Shown here piece by piece: positions 40,805 to 49,320 of a stretch of DNA of 64,000 nt. Position numbers and translations under genes: made by a program. Each line of letters opens with the position of its first letter. Within the stretch, counting starts at the first letter, position 1. The DNA is from Actinomycetes bacterium (GTDB lineage: Bacteria > Actinomycetota > Thermoleophilia > Solirubrobacterales > 70-9). The stretch lies in assembly GCA_016861045.1 (NCBI GenBank), contig BOKP01000002.1:248001-312000 (forward strand), read 5' to 3'. The notes below the pieces were generated by a model. That model saw only the letters and a list, made by a program, of their open reading frames with translations, did not search any database and was not told the origin of the DNA.

Positions 40805-42961
40805 TCAGGTGCCCTCCCCGCTGATCGACATGTGGAAGATCTGGTGGCGATCGAGCCGGGCGGTCCGGCCCGGCGGGATCGCCAGGGTCGTCGCCACCGA
40901 CTCGACGATCGCCGGGCCCCCGATCACGTGCCCCGGGCGGACCTCGGCGAGCTCGTGGATCGGCGTCGCGACGAAGCCGTCGCCCCAGTGGACCGGTCGG
41001 CGGTCCTTCTCCGGCGGCGTCCCCTCGACCGGCTCGGCGTCGGGCAGCGCCGGCGTCTCGACCGGGACCGAGCCGGTGACGATCGCGTGCGTGACCAGGT
41101 AGCCGAGCTCGGGCGAGCGGGCTGAGCGCGCGTAGACCTTGCCGTAGGCGTCCTCGAACGTGGCGATCAGGGCGTCGAGGTGACCGGCCTCGGTCAGCTC
41201 GGCGTGCGGGGAGGCGATCTCGATGTCGTTGAGCTGGCCGTAGTACTGCATCCGGACCGCGTGCTGGAACTCGATCCGCCCGCGATCGATGCCGGACTTG
41301 GCGAACTCGGCCGCGACCTTCTCCTCGAGGCCGCGCCAGGCGCCGCTGACCATCATCCCGATCCCCGCCTTGGTGCCGTCGTCGGCGGCGAGCCCGGCGG
41401 CGCCGACCGGCAGGTCGATCGTCCGGTCGTAGCGGTACTCGAACGGGGCGCAGGCACACCCGTAGGCGGAGAACCCGGCCGCCCAGGCCGGGATCAGGAC
41501 GTCGCGGTAGGGGACCTCGTCGGTGTACCCGGCGACGTGCAGCGGCCCGCCGCCGCCGTAGCAGAGCAGCGCGTAGTCGGCGGGCGAGTAGCCCTTGCCG
41601 AGGATCCGCCCGACCGCCTCGTTGCGCAGCGTCTGCTCGAACAGCGAGACGACGCCGGCCGCGGCGTCGGCGACCGGCAGGCCGAGCGGCTCCGCGACCT
41701 GGCGCTCGACCTCGGCCCGGGCGCGCTCGGGGTCGAGCTCGATGTCGCCGCCGAGGAAGTAGTCGGGGTTGATCCGGCCGAGCACGAGGTCGAGGTCGGT
41801 GATCGACACCGTCTCGAGGCCTCCCTCCGGCCAGCAGACGCCGATCCGCGAGCCGGCCGAGTCGGGCCCCAGCTCGGGCCGGTTCGAGTTCGGGTTGACG
41901 CGCACGAACGAGCCCGTGCCGGCGCCGACCGAGTCGATCTTGACGAGCGGCATCGCGAGGACGAAGCGGGCGATGTCGGGCGTCTGCGTGATCTCGGTGC
42001 GGCCGTCGGTGAGCAGGGCGATGTCGAAGGAGGTGCCGCCGATGTCGGTGCAGAGCACGTTCGGGAGGCCGAGGCGCTCGGCGAGCGCGCGCCCGCCGAC
42101 GACGCCCCCGATCGGGCCGGACACGAGCGTCCGCGCCAGCTCCTTGGCCTCGATCGAGATCGTGCCCCCGTGCGAGGCCATCACCCGCAGCTCGAAGCCG
42201 GCATCGTGGTCCTTGGTCTTCGCGCGGACGGCGCGCAGCGTCTTCCGGCTCGGCTCGGCCGCGTACGCCTCGATCAGGGTGGAGTTCAGCCGCGGCAGGT
42301 CGCGCCGCATCGGATACAGCTCGGAGGAGAGGAAGACCGGGACCTCGCCGTCGACGCCGCGCTCGGCCTTCACCTCCTCGACGATCCGTCCGACCCTGAT
42401 CTCGTGCTCGGGGTTGCGGTAGCTGAACAGGAGCGAGACGCAGATCCCCTCCACCCCGGCGTCGAGCAGCGCCGCCGCGGCCTCGCGGGCGTCCTGCTCC
42501 CGCAGCGGCAGGATCTCCTCGCCGAAGACGTCGACCCGGCCGCGCACGCCGAGCACGCGCTCGCGCGGGACGAGCGGCGGGTTGTGATGGTGGGTGGCGA
42601 GATGCAGCCGGTCGGAGTACGAGTAGCCGAGGTAGGTCTGGATCCCGCGCTCGATCCGCAGGTAGTCCTCCTGGCCGGCGCTGACGATCGCGCCGATCTC
42701 GAGCCCCTGGCGCGAGAGCAGGCGGTTCAGCATCGCCGTGCCGCTGAAGATCCCTGAGACGAGGAGGGGGAACGCCCGCTCCGCCGTGCTCCCCCACTGC
42801 TCGAGGGCGTCCCCGGCCGAGCCCATGAAGCCCCGCGACTCGTCCTCGGGCGTCGTCTGCGCCTTGCCGACCACGAAGGAGCCGGCGTCGTCGACGATGA
42901 TCGTGTCGGTCATCGTCCCGCCCGCGTCGATCGCGAGAACGCGCGGGTTGTGCTCAGCCAC
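40805..42961 (-). CDS. Acetone carboxylase beta subunit (HyuA family)
   Basis: ATP-handling subunit of 718 residues from the GTG at 42961, with GGAG about 10 bases upstream. The N-terminus AIDAGGTMTDTIIVDDAGSF and FVVGKAQTTPEDESRGFMGS match acetone carboxylase beta subunits specifically rather than plain hydantoinases. Central motifs include VLCTDIGGTSFDIALLTDGR and KIDSVGAGTGSFVRVNPNSN, and near the end GHVIGGPAIVESVATTLAIP, as in the HyuA/oxoprolinase fold. It phosphorylates the ketone (as enol) and bicarbonate for the alpha subunit. It precedes the fused alpha-gamma gene by 2 bases, and a PucR-type regulator lies 135 bases upstream on the same strand. Acetophenone or another ketone is possible as substrate, but the gamma domain favours acetone or butanone. 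Confidence 0.9.
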   Translation of the reverse strand: MAEHNPRVLAIDAGGTMTDTIIVDDAGSFVVGKAQTTPEDESRGFMGSAGDALEQWGSTAERAFPLLVSGIFSGTAMLNRLLSRQGLEIGAIVSAGQEDYLRIERGIQTYLGYSYSDRLHLATHHHNPPLVPRERVLGVRGRVDVFGEEILPLREQDAREAAAALLDAGVEGICVSLLFSYRNPEHEIRVGRIVEEVKAERGVDGEVPVFLSSELYPMRRDLPRLNSTLIEAYAAEPSRKTLRAVRAKTKDHDAGFELRVMASHGGTISIEAKELARTLVSGPIGGVVGGRALAERLGLPNVLCTDIGGTSFDIALLTDGRTEITQTPDIARFVLAMPLVKIDSVGAGTGSFVRVNPNSNRPELGPDSAGSRIGVCWPEGGLETVSITDLDLVLGRINPDYFLGGDIELDPERARAEVERQVAEPLGLPVADAAAGVVSLFEQTLRNEAVGRILGKGYSPADYALLCYGGGGPLHVAGYTDEVPYRDVLIPAWAAGFSAYGCACAPFEYRYDRTIDLPVGAAGLAADDGTKAGIGMMVSGAWRGLEEKVAAEFAKSGIDRGRIEFQHAVRMQYYGQLNDIEIASPHAELTEAGHLDALIATFEDAYGKVYARSARSPELGYLVTHAIVTGSVPVETPALPDAEPVEGTPPEKDRRPVHWGDGFVATPIHELAEVRPGHVIGGPAIVESVATTLAIPPGRTARLDRHQIFHMSISGEGT

Positions 42962-43014
42962 TGCGCATCATCTCCGCCGCGGCCAAGCTAGCGGGACGGC
43001 ACCGGGGCGAATTG

Positions 43015-43032
43015 GGTCGCTTGCGAGCAACC
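43015..43032. promoter_or_regulatory. Imperfect 18-base inverted repeat upstream of the carboxylase operon
   Basis: GGTCGCT (43015-43021), TGCG, AGCAACC (43026-43032): arms pair with one mismatch. It lies about 55 bases upstream of the beta-subunit start and after the regulator stop, so it may be an operator for the PucR-type protein encoded next door. Confidence 0.35.
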
Positions 43033-43096
43033 GCGTCCGCCGGTTTGTGCGAATCCCCCAAGACGGGCCACGGGGCGGGGCCGGATCGCCGGGACG

Positions 43097-44278
43097 TCAC
43101 CTCAGCTCGAACAGCCGCAGCGCCGTCTCGAGCTCGGCGCGGCGGGTCGTGACCGGGCGCCCGAGCGCCTCCTCGATCGTCCGCAGCCGGTAGGCGACGG
43201 TGTGCTCGTGGACGCCGAGCACGGCCGCCGCCGACGAGGCGTTCTGGCCGGCCGCGAAGTACGCGCGCAGCGTCGCGCGCAGCCGCCGCGAGCGGGCGTC
43301 GTCGCCGTCGATCCCGCGCAGCTCGCGGGCGACGAACACGCCCGCCCGGGCGTCGTCGCCGCCGACGAGGCTCTCCAGCGCCACGTCCTCGTAGCGGACC
43401 GGCTGCCCGCGGGCGCCGGCGCGGAGCGCGACCCGGTGGGCGTCGCGCGCCTGCCGGTGCGAGGCCCGGAACCCCTCGACGCCGGCGGCCGGCTCGCCGA
43501 ACGAGATCCGCGCGTCCTCGACGGCGGGCAGGCGCTCCGGCAGGTCGAACTCGCGAGTGCGGCCGATCCAGCCCCAGGCGATGTCCCCGGTGAGCACGAC
43601 CACGAGCCGGTGCGGCGCGTCGAGGCCCTTGGCGAGCGCACGGACGACCGCCTCGGGGTCGGCGGCGGAGGCGACCAGCGCCAGGTGGTTGAGGCGGAGG
43701 TCGTAGTCGAGCGTTCCCGTCGCCCCGGCCGGATCGGGGTCGGCGCCCTCGAGGACGTCGCGGACGAGCTGCGTGCGCCGCTGCTCGCGCGAGCGCAGGA
43801 AGCGGTCGCGCTCGGCCGTGTACTCGTCGGTGACCATCGCCGAGACCCGGTCGACGTGGTCGAACAGGTAGGCGGAAGCGGCCGCGATCGCCTCGCGTCG
43901 CGCCGGAGCGCCGATCGGCTCGGCCTCGAGCAGCTCGAACATCCGCTCCCAGACGATCGCGTGCCCGATCCGGTAGGTGCGAAGGAGGGCCCCGAGCGGG
44001 AGCCCGAGCCGGGCCGTGATCAACGCCAGCTCGCGGGCGTCGCCGGGGACCATCTCCGGCACCCGCCGGTCGCCCGCGATCGCCTCGAGCCCGGTCTCGA
44101 GGTTGGCGAGGCACGAGTCGCGCACGGTCTCCCAGAGCTCGGGCCCGCCGAACTCCGCGTACTCGGGAACGCGGTCGTGGATCGCGCCGACGAGCTCGTC
44201 GGCGAGCTCGTCGCGGCCGGCGAGCAGCTCCCCCGACACCCGCCCGAGGCTCGCTTGCGGCGACCGCTGCCGTGGCAT
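43097..44278 (-). CDS. PucR/CdaR-type transcriptional regulator
   Basis: DNA-binding regulator of 393 residues from the ATG at 44278 (MPRQRSPQASLGRVSGELLA). The N-terminal half is an all-helical sensor domain of the RsbRD/PucR-associated type (RVPEYAEFGGPELWETVRDS, LGALLRTYRIGHAIVWERMF). A middle GGDEF-like domain follows (ARISFGEPAAGVEGFRASHR). The C-terminal helix-turn-helix is typical of PucR: LRATLRAYFAAGQNASSAAA then LGVHEHTVAYRLRTIEEALG. Known acetone carboxylase operons are often driven by a sigma54 activator; here a PucR-type protein sits upstream on the same strand, so it is the likely local regulator. The effector is unknown. Confidence 0.87.
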   Translation of the reverse strand: MPRQRSPQASLGRVSGELLAGRDELADELVGAIHDRVPEYAEFGGPELWETVRDSCLANLETGLEAIAGDRRVPEMVPGDARELALITARLGLPLGALLRTYRIGHAIVWERMFELLEAEPIGAPARREAIAAASAYLFDHVDRVSAMVTDEYTAERDRFLRSREQRRTQLVRDVLEGADPDPAGATGTLDYDLRLNHLALVASAADPEAVVRALAKGLDAPHRLVVVLTGDIAWGWIGRTREFDLPERLPAVEDARISFGEPAAGVEGFRASHRQARDAHRVALRAGARGQPVRYEDVALESLVGGDDARAGVFVARELRGIDGDDARSRRLRATLRAYFAAGQNASSAAAVLGVHEHTVAYRLRTIEEALGRPVTTRRAELETALRLFELR

Positions 44279-44502
44279 CGGCCCGATCCTACGCTCCCGG
44301 CCGCGCGCGGGAGACCGGGCTCCGGCGAGGGGCCCGGCTCCCGGGAGGCCCCCGCATCCCCGCAAGCCACGCTCCCGCCCGCCGGCGACGACGAGCCGCT
44401 CCGCCGGGGGCCGCGTCCCGCCGCTCGGGCCGGCGATCAGTTTCGACGCGGGCGGGGGTCTCAATCGATGAACGGACACCGCACCCGAACCGAGGAGCAG
44501 CC

Positions 44503-44901
44503 ATGAGCAACGCCGAGACCACCCGGGCCTTGTCCCGGATCGCCAACGTGATCGTTCCCGTCGCCGACCAGGAGCTCGAGCTCCGTTTCTACACCGAGAC
44601 GCTCGGGCTCGAGAAGCGCGCCGACGTCCCGTTCGGCAACGGCGACCGCTGGATCGAGGTCGCGCCGGCCGGCGCCGAGACCGCGATCGCGCTCTGCCCT
44701 CCCGGCCCCGGCGGCGAGGCCGGCGGCAAGCACACCGGAATCACCCTGCAGACCGGCGACATCGAGGCCTGCCACGCGGAGCTCGGCGAGCGCGGCGCCG
44801 ACGTCGACGCGGAGATCAGCCGCATGGGCGATCCGGTGCCGCCCCTGTTCTGGCTCCGCGACCCCGAGGGCAACTCCCTGATTGTCGTCGAGGTCCGATA
44901 G
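44503..44901 (+). CDS. VOC superfamily (glyoxalase/bleomycin resistance-like) protein
   Basis: Small metalloprotein-fold domain of 132 residues, with GAGGAG eight bases before its ATG. The beta-alpha-beta-beta-beta units are visible: IANVIVPVADQELELRFYTE followed by TLGLEKRADVPF, then TGITLQTGDIEACHAELGER and the closing FWLRDPEGNSLIVVEVR, where the D-P-E-G-N pattern marks the second unit. Such proteins serve as lyases, dioxygenases or resistance proteins; the ligand set is too general to choose. It is convergent with the SDR gene, only 6 bases apart, and divergent from the PucR-type gene. Confidence 0.85.
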   Translation: MSNAETTRALSRIANVIVPVADQELELRFYTETLGLEKRADVPFGNGDRWIEVAPAGAETAIALCPPGPGGEAGGKHTGITLQTGDIEACHAELGERGADVDAEISRMGDPVPPLFWLRDPEGNSLIVVEVR

Positions 44902-44907
44902 GGGCGA

Positions 44908-45717
44908 TCAGCCGCCCAGCATCACCTTCCTGCCGATCCACTCGAAGGCGCGGGCCGGCAGGAAGCGCCGCAGCAGGACCGTCGAGCGCTCGCCGGCGCT
45001 GCCCGACGTCACCCGGCGCGGCGGGCGCCGGGCGGCGACGACGCCGGCGATCGTCCGGGCGACGACCTCGGGGCCGACCGCGTCGCGCTCGTCGGCGACC
45101 ATGATCTCGATCGCCCGGCCGTACGCCAACGCGTAGGGCTCGCGAACGGCGCCGCCGGCCTCGCGGCGCCCGTCGGTGAATCCGCTCCTGACGTTGCCGG
45201 GCTCGACGAGCGTGACGTGGACCCCGAACGGGGCGACCTCGTAGGCGAGCGCCTCGCTCCAGCCCTCGAGCGCGAACTTGCTCGCCGTGTAGTACGCCTG
45301 AAAGGGGATCGCGAAGACCCCGGCGAGCGAGCTCACGTTGACGACGAGCCCGTTCCCCGAGGCCCGCAGCGCCGGGAGCGCCTCACGCGTGACCCGCACG
45401 GTCCCCCAGAAGTTCGTCTCGAGCTGGCCCCGCGCATCGTCAAGCGAGGTGGTCTCGACCGGACCCGAGAGCCCGAAGCCGGCGGCGTTGACGACGACGT
45501 CGAGCCGTCCGTGCGCGGCCAGGACCCGGGCGATGCCGGCCCGCACCGAGGCGTCGTCATCGACGTCCATCGGGGCGGCATGGACGCCGGCCGGCGCCTC
45601 GCCCCGCCGGCTCACGCCGACGACCGCGTGGCCCCGCCCGGCCAGCAGGCGCGCGGCCGCCGCCCCGATCCCCGACGAGGCACCGGTGACGAGCGCGACC
45701 GAGCGCCGGTTGGGCAT
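44908..45717 (-). CDS. Short-chain dehydrogenase/reductase (SDR)
   Basis: Cytoplasmic NAD(P)-dependent oxidoreductase, 269 residues. Classical SDR features are complete: VALVTGASSGIGAAAARLLA (cofactor loop T-G-x3-G-x-G), DVVVNAAGFGLSGPVE (the N-A-A-G motif), the Ser in VVNVSSLAGVFAIPFQ, and the catalytic AYYTASKFALEGWSEAL (Y-x3-K). The C-terminal tail of about 60 residues with RRFLPARAFEWIGRK is common in short reductases of unknown substrate. It is divergent from the M28 peptidase gene, sharing a 176-base region that contains the peptidase promoter. Confidence 0.92.
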   Translation of the reverse strand: MPNRRSVALVTGASSGIGAAAARLLAGRGHAVVGVSRRGEAPAGVHAAPMDVDDDASVRAGIARVLAAHGRLDVVVNAAGFGLSGPVETTSLDDARGQLETNFWGTVRVTREALPALRASGNGLVVNVSSLAGVFAIPFQAYYTASKFALEGWSEALAYEVAPFGVHVTLVEPGNVRSGFTDGRREAGGAVREPYALAYGRAIEIMVADERDAVGPEVVARTIAGVVAARRPPRRVTSGSAGERSTVLLRRFLPARAFEWIGRKVMLGG

Positions 45718-45809
45718 CCGGGCAGCATTACCGACGCGGCAGACATGGCTTCGGCGGTCCCGCCGCCCGGGTTCGTCCGGGCATCATGTCACCGCCGATG
45801 TCATCACCC

Positions 45810-45838
45810 TTGACACAGCCGCGTCCCGGTTGTAGGTT
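45810..45838 (+). promoter_or_regulatory. Near-consensus promoter of the M28 peptidase gene
   Basis: -35 TTGACA (45810-45815), 17-base spacer, -10 TAGGTT (45833-45838), 55 bases before the ATG at 45894. This is the best housekeeping-type promoter I find in the window. Confidence 0.7.
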
Positions 45839-45893
45839 GCGCCCGACCGCGGCCCGTCCCCCGCGGCACCCGAACAGGGAGGAAGCCGATCCG

Positions 45894-47921
45894 ATGAGAA
45901 AGACCACCTACGGGACCGTCGTCGTCACCGCGCTGCTCGCGGCGATCGCGCTGTCGCCGGTCGCGAAGTCGAAAGCCGCGGTGAGCCCGGTCGACGCCCT
46001 CGACATGGGCTACGTGGAGAGGGTGACCGCGGATCTGACCGAGATCGGCTCGACGCCGGCGGGATTTCGGGTGTTCGGCACGCCGCAGGACAGGCAGACC
46101 GCGCGATACCTGTCGGCGCGGATGGAGGCGCTCGGCCTCGACGATGTCGGCGTCGAGCGGATGCGGGGTGACGGGTGGCTGTTCAAGGGAGCCTCGGTCG
46201 ACATCCACGGAGGAGGCGGGAACGCCGAGTTCGACGCAGCGTCGCTCGGCGGCGTGCCGGGAACGCCGAAGCACGGGGTGAGCGGCAAGGTCGTCGACGT
46301 GGGCTACGGCACCGCGCCCGAGTACCGCGGGCTGAACGTCCGCGGCAAGGTCGTCTATGCCCGCTGGGACTTCGACAACCGCGGCATCTGGCCGAACCTG
46401 ATCGCCGAGGAGGCGAAGCTGCACGGGGCGAAGGCCGCGATCATCGCCTCCGGGCCCGATCAGGCCTGGTACTCCGCCGGCGGCGGACGGGCGCTCGGTT
46501 CCAACGATGGCGAGTGCAGTCTGAAGGCGTGCGCGCCGATGGTCACGATCAGCAAGCGCGACGCCGGCAAGCTCGAAGCGGCGATCGATCGCGATGCGGT
46601 CCAAGCGAAGGTCCGGCTCGACGCCGAGAACCGCCTCGGCGCGACCGGGTACCAGGCGATCGGCTCGATCCGCGGGTCCGGGGACCCGGACCGGGTGATC
46701 GTCTTCACTGCCCACCACGACGCCTGGTTCGAGTCGGCGGGTGACGACTCGGTCGGCGTCGCGATGATGCTCGCGATGGCGAAGGCCGTCAAGGACAGCG
46801 GCTACTCCCCCTACTACACGTGGGTGTTCGCTCCCGTCACCGGTGAGGAGTACGGGCTCGCCAACGCTTATGCGGACTGGCTCCAGGGGGCCTATCACCG
46901 GGTGACCGACTCGCACCGCGAGTGGCGCCGGAAGGCGGTCGCCGCCGTCAACTGGGAGGTCCATTCGCCTCCCTACTGGCTCGGCGCCGGCGTCAGCTAC
47001 GAGATCCGCGACACCGTGACCGGCGCCCTCGACGACGCCCAGGCGTCGGGCCAGATCCCCGCCTACGGCGCCGACGACGTCTATTCCTGGAACGACGGGT
47101 TCGTCTACCAGGCGGCGGGGATCCCGAGCGTCACCTTCGCGGCGACCGGAGACGATTACTGGACCCGCTACCACACCGATCACGACTCGCTCGACTCGCT
47201 CGACTTCCCGTCGCTCGAGCCGGTGCTCGCGGCCGAGGCGGGCGCAGCGCTCGCCCTCGATCGCCCGCAGATCCCCTACGGCTTCGACGGGCGACTCGCG
47301 AGCCTCGCGGCGAGCCTCGACCCGGCCACGATCGAGCGGTTCGGGGGCGATGCCGACGCCGCCGAGGCCGCATACGGACGGCTGGCGGCCGCGTGGGAGG
47401 AGGCGAGGTCGGCCCCCTACTCGACCTGCTCGATGCGGACGATCCGCTCCGCCGTCGGCACCGGCGAGAACCGCCTCACCGCGCTCTATCTCGGTGAGGG
47501 GACCTCGTATCCGCACCAGCAGGCCGAGGTCGACATCACCGGCCTCTCCGACGCGATCGACGCGCTCGGCCGGGGTCGGTGGCGGGACGCGCTCGCGGCG
47601 CTGTCCGGCGTCAGCCTGAACTCGCAGGCGTTCGACTCGAGCCGGCCGGCCTACAGGCGCCAGCTCCGGGTCCGCTCGCCGGGCTACCCGAAGCTCTCGT
47701 GGGCGGTCGAGGGGCAGTACCCGCTTCTGCTCGACCTCTACGACGTCACGCACCAGATCCGCGACCGCGGGCGCGCCGGCGCGCCGGGCTTCAAGCCGCA
47801 GATCGCCGATCTGCGTAAGCAGCTCCGGGCGCAGACGCGCGTCTACCGCAACCGGATCGACGAGCTGGCCGCGGCGATGGACGCGATCGCCGACGAGCTC
47901 GAAGCGGCGTCGGCATGCTGA
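45894..47921 (+). CDS. Secreted M28 family metallopeptidase (glutamate carboxypeptidase II-like)
   Basis: Exported two-zinc peptidase of 675 residues. GGGAGG lies upstream of the ATG. The signal peptide is GTVVVTALLAAIALSPVAKS. A PA-type inserted domain spans about residues 95-230 (NVRGKVVYARWDFDN, AIIASGPDQAWYSAG). The catalytic core follows: VIVFTAHHDAWFESAGDDSV with metal His and bridging Asp, VFAPVTGEEYGLANAY with the catalytic Glu pair, VNWEVHSPPY, and RYHTDHDSLDSLDF with the last metal His. The C-terminal part resembles the helical dimerisation domain of GCPII/transferrin-receptor proteins. It would trim peptides outside the membrane. It has its own strong promoter and precedes a TetR gene by 59 bases. 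Confidence 0.9.
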   Translation: MRKTTYGTVVVTALLAAIALSPVAKSKAAVSPVDALDMGYVERVTADLTEIGSTPAGFRVFGTPQDRQTARYLSARMEALGLDDVGVERMRGDGWLFKGASVDIHGGGGNAEFDAASLGGVPGTPKHGVSGKVVDVGYGTAPEYRGLNVRGKVVYARWDFDNRGIWPNLIAEEAKLHGAKAAIIASGPDQAWYSAGGGRALGSNDGECSLKACAPMVTISKRDAGKLEAAIDRDAVQAKVRLDAENRLGATGYQAIGSIRGSGDPDRVIVFTAHHDAWFESAGDDSVGVAMMLAMAKAVKDSGYSPYYTWVFAPVTGEEYGLANAYADWLQGAYHRVTDSHREWRRKAVAAVNWEVHSPPYWLGAGVSYEIRDTVTGALDDAQASGQIPAYGADDVYSWNDGFVYQAAGIPSVTFAATGDDYWTRYHTDHDSLDSLDFPSLEPVLAAEAGAALALDRPQIPYGFDGRLASLAASLDPATIERFGGDADAAEAAYGRLAAAWEEARSAPYSTCSMRTIRSAVGTGENRLTALYLGEGTSYPHQQAEVDITGLSDAIDALGRGRWRDALAALSGVSLNSQAFDSSRPAYRRQLRVRSPGYPKLSWAVEGQYPLLLDLYDVTHQIRDRGRAGAPGFKPQIADLRKQLRAQTRVYRNRIDELAAAMDAIADELEAASAC

Positions 47922-47980
47922 ACCGCCGGGCCCGCGGCATCGTTCGCGGGCTCGGCCGCAGCCGGGCGTAGGATCGGCCC

Positions 47981-48661
47981 ATGGCCGGATCGACCAGCGC
48001 GCGACGGGCGGGTGGCAGGACTCGACTCTCGCGCGAGTCGATCCTCGACCGCTACATCGAGCTCGCCGACCGAAGCGGCGGCACGGAGGTCTCGCTGCGG
48101 GCCCTCGGCGAGTCGATGGGGGTCGACCCGACCGCGGTCTACCGGCACTTCCGCAGCAAGGACGAGTTGCTCACGGCGGTCACCGACAGGCTCCTCGCGG
48201 GCGTCGTAGATGCCTTCGAGCCAACCGGCGACTGGCGCCTGGACCTGCGCGCGCTCGCGCTGCTGACCCGCGGCGTCTACCTGTCCCACCCCCGGCTCGC
48301 GCGCCTTCTCGCCCACTCACCCTCGTCGCATCCGAGCAACGCGAGCCTGATCGAGGCCTGTCTCGCCGCCCTGCGATCGGCAGGGCTCGGCGACGCCGAT
48401 GCAGCGGCCGCGGTCGAGCTGATGGAGAACTACGTAGCCGGCGTGTCGAGCCTCAACGCGGAGATGGGCGACGCCGAGGACGGTGCCTGGCGCCGCGAGC
48501 TTGCCGCGCTCCCGCCGGTCCGCTACCCGCACGTGACCGCGGTCGCCGACCGCCTCTACCGCGGTGACGACCGGAACTTCGAGTTCGGCCTCGACCTCAT
48601 CCTCGATGGGCTCGAGGCCCGGGCGGGCCTGATCTCGAGCCTGCCGGCGCGCGGGCCCTGA
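47981..48661 (+). CDS. TetR/AcrR family transcriptional regulator
   Basis: DNA-binding protein of 226 residues. The helix-turn-helix is at about residues 17-65: LSRESILDRYIELADRSGG, VSLRALGESMGVDPTAVYRH and FRSKDELLTAVTDRLLAGVV, the last matching the TetR recognition helix and linker. The C-terminal domain (LALLTRGVYLSHPRLARLLA onward) is like TetR_C_33-type tails and does not reveal its ligand. It lies 59 bases after the M28 peptidase on the same strand and may be cotranscribed. No palindrome strong enough to call an operator was found beside it. Confidence 0.9.
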   Translation: MAGSTSARRAGGRTRLSRESILDRYIELADRSGGTEVSLRALGESMGVDPTAVYRHFRSKDELLTAVTDRLLAGVVDAFEPTGDWRLDLRALALLTRGVYLSHPRLARLLAHSPSSHPSNASLIEACLAALRSAGLGDADAAAAVELMENYVAGVSSLNAEMGDAEDGAWRRELAALPPVRYPHVTAVADRLYRGDDRNFEFGLDLILDGLEARAGLISSLPARGP

Positions 48662-48798
48662 GCCCTCCGCGAGCGGGGAGGGACTGCGCGGCCGCTGCCC
48701 GCAGCTCGCGACGAGCCGTCCCCGATCCGTGTCCCCGGCATCGGGCACGGGCCGGGGTCCCGCGCCTCGTCGGCATTCGACGGCGTAAGGTGCCGAGG

Positions 48799-49293
48799 AT
48801 GCGGAAGGTGGTCAAGATGGGACCCACGACGCTGGGCGCGGCGCTGGAGCGCGAGCACCACGAGATCGACGAGTGGATCGAGGGGTTCGACTCCGACCGG
48901 CTCGACGACCGCGAGCGCGTGGAATCGCTGCGGCGGGCGATCGGCGCGCTGCGCCGCCACATCTACCTCGAGGAGGAGTTCCTGTTCCCGCCGATGGAGG
49001 CGGATCTCGCGATCCCGACGATGGTGATGCTGCGCGAGCACGGGGAGATCTGGCGCCGGCTCGACGCGATCGAGGCGACGCTGGACGGGGACGGCTCCGA
49101 GGACTCGTTGACGCCCGCGTGCCGCGAGTTGCTCGTCCTGCTCGCGGCCCACAACGGCAAGGAGGAGCCGATCTTCTACGGCGCCGCCGACGCGACGCTG
49201 AGCGCCGCCGAGAACGCCGAGCTGAAGGAGCTGATCGACTCCGGCCGGATGCCCGAGGGCTGGGTCTGCCGGCAGGCGGGCGTGGGCTGCTGA
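48799..49293 (+). CDS. Hemerythrin HHE domain protein with C-terminal Cys pair
   Basis: Four-helix di-iron type protein, 164 residues from the ATG at 48799; an ATG at 48817 (MGPTTLGAALEREHHEIDEW) is an equal candidate. Iron-ligand positions are visible in each helix: EREHHEIDEWIEGF, LRRHIYLEEEFLFPPME, MLREHGEIWRRLDAI and LAAHNGKEEPIFYGAAD, giving the H, H-x3-E, H-x3-E and H-x3-E pattern of HHE domains. The end, GWVCRQAGVGC, carries two Cys six residues apart, which is not part of the standard domain and might bind metal or form a disulfide. Roles in oxygen, nitric oxide or iron handling are known for the family. Confidence 0.85.
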   Translation: MRKVVKMGPTTLGAALEREHHEIDEWIEGFDSDRLDDRERVESLRRAIGALRRHIYLEEEFLFPPMEADLAIPTMVMLREHGEIWRRLDAIEATLDGDGSEDSLTPACRELLVLLAAHNGKEEPIFYGAADATLSAAENAELKELIDSGRMPEGWVCRQAGVGC

Positions 49294-49320
49294 GGAGATC
49301 GCCGCGGGCGCGCCGGCGGC

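Noticed and set aside
37098-41102. Plus-strand open frame of over 1300 codons across the channel and carboxylase genes
   Set aside because: It is antisense to the acetone carboxylase genes and out of frame with the channel. Composition is low-complexity and the opposing frames contain long, clear family matches.
37971-42797. A single 1608-codon minus-strand frame including the carboxylase alpha-gamma gene
   Set aside because: The first 660 codons are an out-of-frame reading of the beta-subunit gene. The true start is the ATG at 40802 directly after the beta stop.
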